DNA from: Campylobacteraceae bacterium
GTDB taxonomy: Bacteria; Campylobacterota; Campylobacteria; Campylobacterales; Campylobacteraceae
Direction: 5' to 3'
DNA length: 6,916 bases
Assembly (NCBI GenBank): GCA_031256525.1
Contig: JAIRQK010000050.1
Span: 1 to 6,916, forward strand
Shown here piece by piece: positions 1 through 5,518 of this stretch. The notes under the pieces were generated by a model. It saw only the letters and a list, made by a program, of their open reading frames with translations, searched no databases and was not told where the DNA came from. Within the stretch, counting starts at the first letter, position 1; every line of letters begins with the position of its first letter. Made by a program: the position numbers and the translations under genes.

Positions 1-83
1 TTTTTATCTTAATTTTTTATATCCGAGAAAATCAATATTGGCATTAAAAATTTAAGCTATGAATAAAATGTTGTATGCGATAA

Positions 84-106
84 TTTTTGATATTTATTAT
101 CAAAAA
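84..106. promoter_or_regulatory. Perfect 9-bp inverted repeat, operator or hairpin candidate
   Basis: TTTTTGATA, a 5-base spacer TTTAT, then TATCAAAAA form a perfect palindrome of 23 bases. The half-sites contain TTGAT and ATCAA as in FNR/CRP-type boxes, but these cores are 7 bases apart rather than the usual 4, so it is not a canonical FNR site. It could be an operator for another regulator or a weak AU-rich hairpin ending an upstream transcript. Low sequence complexity makes chance a real alternative. Confidence 0.35.
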
Positions 107-121
107 TAAAAATTGTATATT

Positions 122-146
122 AATAATAAAAGTTAATTTTATTATT
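122..146. repeat. Perfect 10-bp inverted repeat
   Basis: AATAATAAAA, spacer GTTAA, TTTTATTATT: a perfect inverted repeat with a 5-base spacer, the same spacer length as the palindrome at 84-106. The two centres lie 39 bases apart. It consists only of A and T in the arms, so chance occurrence in this AT-rich region cannot be excluded. Function is unknown. Confidence 0.3.
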
Positions 147-287
147 TAATATTAATTCCAAATTATATATACTAAATGCTCATTTTGCCGTACTATTCGC
201 CTTAATAATAGAATATTTAACAAATCTTAAACCATCACTTTTTTGCCACTCTTTGATTTTCCTATGGTCTTTAGTTTAAGTTAAATT

Positions 288-296
288 TGCTATAGT
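288..296 (+). promoter_or_regulatory. Probable extended -10 promoter element of nrdD
   Basis: TGC followed by TATAGT matches the extended -10 pattern TGnTATAAT at five of six hexamer positions. Campylobacterota sigma70 promoters commonly rely on an (extended) -10 box with a poorly conserved -35, and no good -35 is visible here. Transcription would start around 302-305, leaving a leader of about 50 bases. The octamer TTAAATTT occurs on both sides (281-288 and 316-323), which could be a regulator site, though AT-richness weakens the point. Confidence 0.45.
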
Positions 297-351
297 TTAT
301 AAAAAATTTTACAGCTTAAATTTAAAAAATAGAACCAAGAGGCAATGTTCA

Positions 352-2472
352 ATGATTACAAAAATTCTTAAACGCGATGGCAATACACAAGAGTTTCAAG
401 CCTATAAAATTGAAGACGCTATAAAAAAAGCCTTCAAAAGCGAAAACACTATCTACGACTCCTCTGTGTATGAGAATGTAATCAAAAAACTTCAAAATAG
501 ACGTTTAGCCGCTGTTGAGGATATACAAGATTTGATTGAGCAAGAGCTATATCGTGCGAGATATTTTGAAGTTATGCGTTCATTTATGATATATCGCCAC
601 ACGCACAAAATGCAAAGAGAGCATATTCTTGGGCTTAGCGAAGACACAACTTTTATAAACTCTACTCAAACAATTGAAGAGTACATCAACAAGAGTGATT
701 GGAGAATTAAAGCAAATTCAAATACTGGCTACTCAAACGCCGGACTTATAAATAACACAGCCGGAAAAGTTATCGCAAACTATTGGCTTGACAAAATTTA
801 CTCTAAAAATGAAGGTGCAGCTCATAGAAATGGGGACTATCATATTCATGACCTTGATTGTTTAACCGCATATTGTGCTGGTTGGAGTTTAAGAAATTTA
901 CTAAATGAAGGCTTTAACGGCGTTAGAGGTCGGGTAGAAAGTAAAGCTCCAAAACATTTTCGCGAAGCATTAGGTCAAATGGCAAATTTTTTGGGAATAT
1001 TGCAAAGTGAATGGGCTGGGGCTCAAGCATTTAGCTCTTTTGATACATATTTAGCACCTTATGTTTTTAAAGATAAACTTCCATTTGCTGAGGTTAAAAA
1101 AGCGATTTGTAGTTTTATCTATAACTTAAATGTACCAGCAAGATGGGGACAAAGTCCATTTACAAATATTACGATTGATTGGAGTGTTCCAGAAGACTTA
1201 AAAGAGCAGACGCCAAACTCAAACAATATCCATCTTTTTCGTGATATAAAAGATGATGATTTGTTAAAAGAGGCAAATAGAAGAGGTGCGAAAACTCTTG
1301 AGGACTTAACCTATAAACATTTTCAAAAAGAGATGAATTTAATCAATAAAGCATACTATGAGGTGATGACAGAGGGCGATAAAACAGGTCAACCTTTTAC
1401 ATTTCCAATACCAACTGTAAATATTACAGAAGAGTTTGATTGGTACGGGGAAAATACCGATATTCTTTTTGAAAATACAGCAAAAATCGGTTCATCATAT
1501 TTTCAAAACTTCATAGGAAGTCAATATATTCGTGATGAAAATGGAAATTTAACACCAAATGAAAAAGCGTATAAGCCGGGTCATGTAAGAAGTATGTGCT
1601 GTAGGTTGCAATTGGACCTTAGAGAGTTACTAAAACGTGGTGGTGGACTTTTTGGAAGTGCTGAAATGACAGGTTCAATCGGCGTTGTTACTATAAATAT
1701 GGCAAGACTTGGATATTTAAATAAAAACGACAAAGAGTCTTTTTTTGCCTCACTTGAAGATTTGCTTGATATGGCAAAATCGACATTAGAGAAAAAGAGG
1801 GTTTTTGTACAAACTATGTATGATAGGGGTCTTTATCCATACACCAAAAGATATCTGCCAGGCTTTAGAAATCACTTCTCTACAATTGGTGTAAATGGAA
1901 TGCATGAGATGATACTAAACTTTACAAATGGCAAATATGGCATAAATGAGAAAAAGGGTGAAGAGTTAGCAACTGAAGTTTTAGAGTTTATTCGCAAAAA
2001 AATGACCGATTTTCAAGAGGAAACAGGAAATTTATACAACCTTGAAGCAACACCAGCTGAAGGAACAACTTATCGTTTTGCAAAAGAGGATAAGAAAAGA
2101 TATGCTGATATCATTCAAAGCGGAAGCGAAGATAATATCTACTATACAAACTCATCACAACTTCCTGTTGATTTTACAGATGACCCGTTTACTGCACTTG
2201 ATACCCAAGATAGTTTGCAATGTATGTACACCGGCGGGACCGTACTTCATCTATATATGAGAGAGAGAGTAAGTTCGGCTGAGGCTTGTAGAAAACTTAT
2301 CAAAAACACCATAACCAACTATAAACTTCCGTACATTACGATAACTCCGCTATTTTCAGTTTGTGAAAAACACGGCTATATAAGTGGCGAACACGAATTT
2401 TGTCCAAAGTGTGATGAGGAAATTTTAGGAGAATTTGGTAAAGATTACGAAGCTGATAGAAAAATTAGTTAA
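352..2472 (+). CDS. nrdD: Anaerobic (class III) ribonucleoside-triphosphate reductase, large part lacking the glycyl-radical end
   Basis: This 706-residue protein is the catalytic body of oxygen-sensitive NrdD, which converts ribonucleotides to deoxyribonucleotides in the cytoplasm. An N-terminal ATP-cone (about residues 3-92, starting ITKILKRDG) is the allosteric domain. The barrel follows, with HIHDLD (164-169), YCAGWSL holding the likely radical-transfer Cys175, and SMCCRL with Cys416/Cys417. Near the end, C671-x2-H674 and CPKC (684-687) form a zinc site of CxxH/CPxC type. NrdD proteins normally continue with a glycyl-radical segment (RVxGY). Here translation stops at residue 706 without it, and that segment lies in the next ORF. 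AAGAGG (337-342) sits 9 bases before the ATG. Nearby ATG 345 is out of frame. The family assignment is secure; the split is seen directly. Confidence 0.95.
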   Translation: MITKILKRDGNTQEFQAYKIEDAIKKAFKSENTIYDSSVYENVIKKLQNRRLAAVEDIQDLIEQELYRARYFEVMRSFMIYRHTHKMQREHILGLSEDTTFINSTQTIEEYINKSDWRIKANSNTGYSNAGLINNTAGKVIANYWLDKIYSKNEGAAHRNGDYHIHDLDCLTAYCAGWSLRNLLNEGFNGVRGRVESKAPKHFREALGQMANFLGILQSEWAGAQAFSSFDTYLAPYVFKDKLPFAEVKKAICSFIYNLNVPARWGQSPFTNITIDWSVPEDLKEQTPNSNNIHLFRDIKDDDLLKEANRRGAKTLEDLTYKHFQKEMNLINKAYYEVMTEGDKTGQPFTFPIPTVNITEEFDWYGENTDILFENTAKIGSSYFQNFIGSQYIRDENGNLTPNEKAYKPGHVRSMCCRLQLDLRELLKRGGGLFGSAEMTGSIGVVTINMARLGYLNKNDKESFFASLEDLLDMAKSTLEKKRVFVQTMYDRGLYPYTKRYLPGFRNHFSTIGVNGMHEMILNFTNGKYGINEKKGEELATEVLEFIRKKMTDFQEETGNLYNLEATPAEGTTYRFAKEDKKRYADIIQSGSEDNIYYTNSSQLPVDFTDDPFTALDTQDSLQCMYTGGTVLHLYMRERVSSAEACRKLIKNTITNYKLPYITITPLFSVCEKHGYISGEHEFCPKCDEEILGEFGKDYEADRKIS

Positions 2473-2480
2473 TATCCAAA

Positions 2481-2485
2481 AAGGA
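2481..2485 (+). promoter_or_regulatory. Shine-Dalgarno AAGGA of the small glycyl-radical ORF
   Basis: AAGGA lies 7 bases before ATG 2493, in the 20-base gap after the nrdD stop. A well-placed ribosome binding site argues that the 53-codon ORF is translated on its own rather than being a frameshift remnant of nrdD. Confidence 0.75.
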
Positions 2486-2492
2486 ACAAAAA

Positions 2493-2654
2493 ATGAATAA
2501 AGAGCAAATTTTAGAAAAAATGGCTGAAAAAAGAACAAAATGCATAGTTTACACTCGTGTTATGGGCTATCATAGACCTGTTGAGTCATTTAACCTTGGC
2601 AAAAAAGGGGAACATCAACAAAGAGTCAAATTTGTTGAAAAATGCTGCAAATAG
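2493..2654 (+). CDS. nrdD: Split-off glycyl-radical domain of class III RNR (NrdD C-terminus), 53 residues
   Basis: The 53-residue product contains KRTKCIVYTRVMGYHRPVE (13-31), FNLGKKGEH (33-41) and RVKFVE (44-49). These are the blocks that close typical one-piece NrdD proteins. RVMGY is the glycyl-radical motif, so Gly25 should carry the radical installed by NrdG. The preceding NrdD ends just before this segment, so the two chains together rebuild a full enzyme. The first 12 residues (MNKEQILEKMAE) look like an added charged helix, perhaps for docking. The C-terminus is Cys-Cys-Lys. It has its own SD, starts 20 bases after the nrdD stop in another frame, and overlaps nrdG. Because TAG (2466-2468) closes its frame just upstream, read-through by an earlier -1 shift would fail. 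A one-base loss in the T pair at 2469-2470 could still mimic a split. Confidence 0.85.
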   Translation: MNKEQILEKMAEKRTKCIVYTRVMGYHRPVESFNLGKKGEHQQRVKFVEKCCK

Positions 2655-3324
2655 GCCAATTTACGATATTACACCTTTTACAACATTAGATTTTCCAAAT
2701 CATCTATCCTGTATAGTGTGGCTTTGTGGGTGTAATATGCGTTGTGCTTACTGCTATAACGCCGATATTGTCTTGCAAAATGGAAATAAAACCATTGATG
2801 AATTACTTGAGTTTTTACAAAAAAGAGCGGGGCTTTTAGATGGTGTTGTGTTAAGTGGCGGGGAATGTACTATTTTTAGGGATATCACCATCATATGTAA
2901 AAAAATTAAAGAGCTTGGTTTTAAAGTCAAAGTGGACACAAATGGAAGCAAACCTGAAGTTTTAGACTCATTAATAAAACAAAATTTAATTGACTATGTT
3001 GCACTTGATTTTAAAGCTCCAAAAAGAGTTTTTAAAGAGATTACAAACTCGCTCTTTTATGAAAAAACGATAACCTCTTTGATGCTTTTAGTCAAAAGTG
3101 GTTTAAATTTTGAAGTTCGTACTACAATTCATTCTGATTTGCTCAATGAAAAAGCGATAAATGAGATAGTTGATATTTTGTATTTAAATAATTATAAAGG
3201 TATCTACTATCTGCAAAATTATCTGCATTTGGAAAAAAATTTGGGAAATTTAACAGAGCAAACAAAACCTTTTGATAAAAATCTACTAAACAATAAAATT
3301 CCCATAGAGTTTAGAAATTTTTAA
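2632..3324 (+). CDS. nrdG: Anaerobic ribonucleoside-triphosphate reductase activating protein (radical SAM)
   Basis: NrdG uses a [4Fe-4S] cluster and S-adenosylmethionine to generate the glycyl radical on NrdD. The CX3CX2C cluster motif is C34-NMR-C38-AY-C41, and the SAM-contacting GGE motif is SGGEC (75-79). The product has about 230 residues, normal for this single-domain family, with no extra ferredoxin-like domain as in pyruvate formate-lyase activase. No ATG lies in frame before the cluster motif (the first is Met36 inside it), so a non-ATG start is needed. I chose TTG 2632, which has AAAGAG (2620-2625) six bases upstream; TTG 2635 is equally possible. An in-frame GTG at 2557 would give a longer protein but lies inside the glycyl-radical ORF. 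With the TTG start the overlap with that ORF is 23 bases, suggesting coupled translation of radical acceptor and activase. Confidence 0.9.
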   Translation: MLKNAANRPIYDITPFTTLDFPNHLSCIVWLCGCNMRCAYCYNADIVLQNGNKTIDELLEFLQKRAGLLDGVVLSGGECTIFRDITIICKKIKELGFKVKVDTNGSKPEVLDSLIKQNLIDYVALDFKAPKRVFKEITNSLFYEKTITSLMLLVKSGLNFEVRTTIHSDLLNEKAINEIVDILYLNNYKGIYYLQNYLHLEKNLGNLTEQTKPFDKNLLNNKIPIEFRNF

Positions 3325-3339
3325 AACCATTATATTAGC

Positions 3340-3400
3340 TTTTAGTTTATTTTATGATAGAGGTCAAGTGGACTACTTTTTATGAAAGTTAAAACTAAAA
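3340..3400. repeat. Inverted repeat TTTTAGTTT / AAACTAAAA
   Basis: TTTTAGTTT (3340-3348) and AAACTAAAA (3392-3400) are perfect 9-base reverse complements separated by 43 bases, beginning 15 bases after the nrdG stop. The enclosed segment contains AAGTGG-A-CTACTT, itself almost self-complementary. No T-run follows, so it is a poor intrinsic terminator. It could be the ends of a small decayed element or a structured 3' end of the nrdG transcript. Confidence 0.3.
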
Positions 3401-3416
3401 TGGAAAAAATTTGGGG

Positions 3417-3446
3417 CTCACCCAGCTAGAAAATAGTCAGGGTGAG
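3417..3446. repeat. GC-rich stem-loop CTCACCC ... GGGTGAG
   Basis: CTCACCC (3417-3423) pairs perfectly with GGGTGAG (3440-3446). Inside, CTA (3426-3428) and TAG (3434-3436) can extend the stem past a small bulge around a GAAAA loop. It is the strongest hairpin in the gap. On the + strand it is followed by G7 and no T-run. On the - strand a T-run follows only after about seven bases (CCCCAAA, then TTTTTT), so a reverse-strand terminator is possible but imperfect. Confidence 0.45.
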
Positions 3447-3453
3447 GGGGGGG
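3446..3453. repeat. G8 homopolymer
   Basis: Eight consecutive G residues in an otherwise AT-rich gap. In Campylobacter and Helicobacter, G or C runs of this length are typical slippage sites for phase variation. I found no sizeable ORF on either strand that the run would switch on in any length. On the - strand it lies in a frame of only 22 codons. If it varies, the effect would more likely be on the spacing of regulatory elements, or it is a relic of a lost gene. Confidence 0.8.
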
Positions 3454-3504
3454 AACACAAGAAGAAACTAACAAACCAAGAAGCATAATTTCAATGAAAA
3501 AATG

Positions 3505-3533
3505 TGGTCATCAAACCAATAAAATCATATAAT
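3505..3533 (+). promoter_or_regulatory. Sigma70-like promoter in the nrdG-nrdB gap
   Basis: TATAAT (3528-3533) is a perfect -10 hexamer, with TGGTCA (3505-3510) matching four of six -35 positions at an ideal 17-base spacing. Transcription would begin near 3540, just before the SD at 3549-3555. It could drive the small ORF at 3561 and continue into nrdB and pcm with a leader of about 255 bases. Confidence 0.5.
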
Positions 3534-3560
3534 GTTTCTTGCTAATTTAAAGGAGTGAAC

Positions 3561-3641
3561 TTGATCGTTAAAACTACCTTGTGTTGGCGAAATTATAATT
3601 TGTTTTTTATTAATTCAACATTAATTGTTTATTTTAGATAG
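3561..3641 (+). CDS. Possible 26-residue leader peptide or small protein, TTG start
   Basis: AAAGGAG (3549-3555), the strongest SD-like sequence in the window, lies 5 bases before TTG 3561. The frame reads 26 residues beginning MIVKTTLCWRNYN and ending in a hydrophobic stretch (FFINSTLIVYF), then TAG. A promoter-like element ends about 28 bases upstream, so promoter, SD and ORF are correctly ordered. The peptide is not recognised. It could be a translated leader for nrdB, a tiny membrane-associated peptide, the relic of a longer gene, or chance. The non-ATG start and short length keep confidence low. Confidence 0.25.
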   Translation: MIVKTTLCWRNYNLFFINSTLIVYFR

Positions 3642-3756
3642 GGCAATAGTTATTTTTTTGTTAATTTAATATTACAGAGTAGGCAAAACAAAAATTTCAC
3701 TTAAACATTCAAAATTTGTCTCGTAAGAAAATTCGTTAATCTCAGTTTTTATTCGC

Positions 3757-3762
3757 TAAAAT
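3757..3762 (+). promoter_or_regulatory. Weak -10 candidate close to nrdB
   Basis: TAAAAT resembles a -10 hexamer (five of six matches) 33 bases before nrdB. It overlaps the second copy of a direct repeat, ATTCGTTAAT (3731-3740) and ATTCGCTAAA (3751-3760), spaced 20 bases apart, about two helical turns. Such spacing suits a regulator bound to one DNA face, but the region is AT-rich and the element is only a candidate. Confidence 0.25.
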
Positions 3763-3794
3763 TTTTCGGAAGATTTCAACTTAAAAAAGGCAAG

Positions 3795-4820
3795 ATGATG
3801 GATAGAAAGCACATTTACAATCCAAGCTCAAATGAAAGTTTAAACAATAGAAAAGTATTCGGTGGCAATCCTCACGGGATTTTGAATTTTACGAAAGCAA
3901 AATATGGTTGGGCGTTAAAACTTTGGGATGTTATGGAGGCAAATACTTGGTTTCCAAGAGAAGTTGATACAACTGGCGATGTTATTGATTACAACAAAAA
4001 CTTGACCATTGATGAAAAACGCATGTATGACCTTGTCTGGAGTCAACTTATAAGTATGGATAGCTTTCAAACGAACAATTTAGCAGACAACATAAATCCT
4101 TACATAACCGCTCCTGAAATAAACGCTTGTTTGGTTCGCCAAGCCTACGAGGAGGCAAATCACTCAAAATCTTACGCTGTTATGGTTGAAGCAATTTGCA
4201 ATGATACGGATATGATATACGAAATGGAAAAACATGACACTGTTTTGCGAAAGAAAAATGACTATATCTCCGGGGTTTATGAAAAACTTGCTGGTGATAT
4301 AACAGAAAAAAAACTTGTTCTTGCAATGTTTGCAAATCAAATTTTAGAAGGTATCTATTTTTATGCAGGATTTAGCTCTATTTATTCACTTGCACGAGCT
4401 GGAAAAATGTTAGGTTCTGCTCAAATGATAAGATTTATTCAAAGAGATGAGATAACTCATCTTTTGCTTTTTCAAAACATAATAAATAGCACAAAAAAAG
4501 AGAGACCTGACCTATTTACCACAGAGCTTGAAAAAGAGATAAAAGAGATGTTTGTAACTGCTGGAGAGCTTGAGATAGAGTGGGGCAAATATATAACACA
4601 AAACAAAATTATGGGCTTTACGGACGATATTATAGAGCAGTATATACACTATCTTGTTGATGATAGACTAAAAGCTGTTGGTTACGAAAAGATTTATAAT
4701 GTTGCAAATCCTATAAAATGGGTAGATGACTTTTCAAAATTCAACGACCAAAAAACTAACTTTTTTGAAGGAAATGTTAGCAATTACAGCAAAGGGAGTC
4801 TGTCATTTGATGATTTTTAA
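3795..4820 (+). CDS. nrdB: Ribonucleoside-diphosphate reductase beta subunit (class I, tyrosyl-radical type)
   Basis: NrdB holds a diiron site and a stable tyrosyl radical that starts ribonucleotide reduction in partner NrdA, in the presence of oxygen. All expected residues are visible by alignment in mind with E. coli NrdB: Asp89 (SMDS), Glu120 and His123 in EANHSKSY with radical Tyr127, Glu185 in ILEGIYFY, and Glu219/His222 in RDEITH. The C-terminus ends SLSFDDF, the usual acidic-aromatic tail that binds NrdA, with Tyr331 a possible relay residue. Its 341 residues are normal. The protein begins Met-Met; AAGG (3787-3790) is 4 bases from ATG 3795 but 7 from ATG 3798, so the second may be the main start. 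nrdA is not in the window, so subunits are unlinked here. pcm follows after 21 bases, probably cotranscribed. Confidence 0.95.
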   Translation: MMDRKHIYNPSSNESLNNRKVFGGNPHGILNFTKAKYGWALKLWDVMEANTWFPREVDTTGDVIDYNKNLTIDEKRMYDLVWSQLISMDSFQTNNLADNINPYITAPEINACLVRQAYEEANHSKSYAVMVEAICNDTDMIYEMEKHDTVLRKKNDYISGVYEKLAGDITEKKLVLAMFANQILEGIYFYAGFSSIYSLARAGKMLGSAQMIRFIQRDEITHLLLFQNIINSTKKERPDLFTTELEKEIKEMFVTAGELEIEWGKYITQNKIMGFTDDIIEQYIHYLVDDRLKAVGYEKIYNVANPIKWVDDFSKFNDQKTNFFEGNVSNYSKGSLSFDDF

Positions 4821-4841
4821 TTTAAATTTTGAGCAAAATTA

Positions 4842-5516
4842 ATGTTTGACGCAAAAGCAAGGGTGCGAAAAAGTCAAAATTTAGCAGATGCGATAGCCAA
4901 CAAAATCACCTTAAACAACGCTCTATATCAGGCTTTTATTGATATAGATAGGGAAGTTTTTATGCCCAATGGATTAAAAATTCACGCTTATAAACTCGAC
5001 GCACTTCCTATGGGCGAAGACCAATGGATAAGCTCTCCGCTTACAGTTGCTAAGATGACTTTGGCACTTGAAATTGATAAAAATGTTGATTCTGTTTTGG
5101 AGATTGGTTGTGGGAGTGGGTATCAAGCGGCGATTTTATCGCGTCTTATAAGAAGAGTTTTTACGATTGAAAGGATTGAAAACCTTATACGCTCTGCGAA
5201 AGAGAAGTTTAGTTTACTTGGTATCCACAATGTCCACACAAGGTTTGATGATGGACAAAAAGGGTGGAGAGACTATGCACCATTTGATAGGATTTTGTTT
5301 TCTGCTTCAACAAAAGAAGTACCACAAGCACTATTTGAACAGCTAAACAGCGGTGGCATTTTAATCGCTCCTATTGAAAAAGAGACAAAAATTCAAGTGA
5401 TTACAAAATTTACAAAAACAGAAAATAGTATAAAAAAAGAGGAGCTTGAAACTTGTCTTTTTGTTCCTGTTTTAGATGGGATAAAAACACTAAAAAATTG
5501 CAAAAATAAGGATTAA
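4842..5516 (+). CDS. pcm: Protein-L-isoaspartate O-methyltransferase
   Basis: PCM transfers a methyl group from S-adenosylmethionine to isoaspartyl residues in aged proteins, starting their repair in the cytoplasm. The Rossmann motif I is VLEIGCGSGYQAAIL (85-99). The PIMT-specific substrate loop appears as QWISSPLTVA (61-70), where many homologues read QTIS-P-MVA, so Trp replaces the usual Thr while the Ser is kept. DDGQKGW (136-142), FDRILFSAS (148-156) and LNSGGILIAPI (168-178) are the remaining family blocks, and FVPVLDG closes the domain. Length (224 residues) is typical. The SD is weak (TGAG about 10 bases before ATG), consistent with coupling to nrdB, whose stop lies 21 bases upstream. 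The next gene's SD lies within its last codons. Confidence 0.92.
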   Translation: MFDAKARVRKSQNLADAIANKITLNNALYQAFIDIDREVFMPNGLKIHAYKLDALPMGEDQWISSPLTVAKMTLALEIDKNVDSVLEIGCGSGYQAAILSRLIRRVFTIERIENLIRSAKEKFSLLGIHNVHTRFDDGQKGWRDYAPFDRILFSASTKEVPQALFEQLNSGGILIAPIEKETKIQVITKFTKTENSIKKEELETCLFVPVLDGIKTLKNCKNKD

Positions 5517-5518
5517 AA

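Larger units (their letters stand above)
1..351. other. Upstream non-coding region of the class III RNR operon
   Basis: No convincing gene is seen in this stretch on either strand; open frames are only a few codons long. It is extremely AT-rich. It contains two perfect inverted repeats (84-106 and 122-146), an ATTCG-containing segment near 194-206, and an extended -10 element (288-296) close to nrdD. It is most simply read as the regulatory region of nrdD, possibly with the end of an upstream transcription unit at the left edge. Confidence 0.6.
3325..3794. other. 470-base gap between the anaerobic and aerobic RNR genes
   Basis: No recognisable gene of normal size is present. In order it holds a 9-bp inverted repeat (3340-3348 with 3392-3400), a GC-rich 7-bp stem (3417-3423 with 3440-3446), a G8 run (3446-3453), a promoter-like element (3505-3533), a possible 26-codon ORF with a strong SD (3549-3641), and a direct repeat ATTCGyTAA (3731, 3751) near nrdB. 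The GC-rich patch around 3413-3455 stands out from its AT-rich surroundings and may be a mobile-element or decayed-gene remnant. Confidence 0.6.

Noticed and set aside
84..106. Canonical FNR box upstream of nrdD
   Set aside because: TTGAT and ATCAA are 7 bases apart instead of 4, so the site does not fit the FNR/CRP consensus.
2042..2260. 72-codon + strand frame inside nrdD
   Set aside because: It lies wholly within the strongly conserved nrdD coding frame, has low-complexity composition and no family resemblance; an overlapping shadow.
2460..2495. Programmed -1 frameshift joining NrdD to the glycyl-radical ORF
   Set aside because: The A5 run near 2460 could slip, but the target frame meets TAG at 2466-2468 before reaching ATG 2493, and a good SD offers independent initiation.
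2754..2951. 65-codon - strand frame opposite nrdG
   Set aside because: Antisense to the NrdG cluster and GGE region; its hydrophobic Leu/Ser content is what antisense of this code gives. No SD or family signal.
3382..3429. 15-codon frame MKVKTKMEKIWGSPS in the gap
   Set aside because: Too short, no SD at a proper distance, and it ends inside the stem-loop; possibly a relic, but not supportable as a gene.
3340..3560. Insertion sequence remnant
   Set aside because: Inverted repeats and a composition shift are suggestive, but no transposase fragment or target duplication can be recognised, so no mobile element is called.
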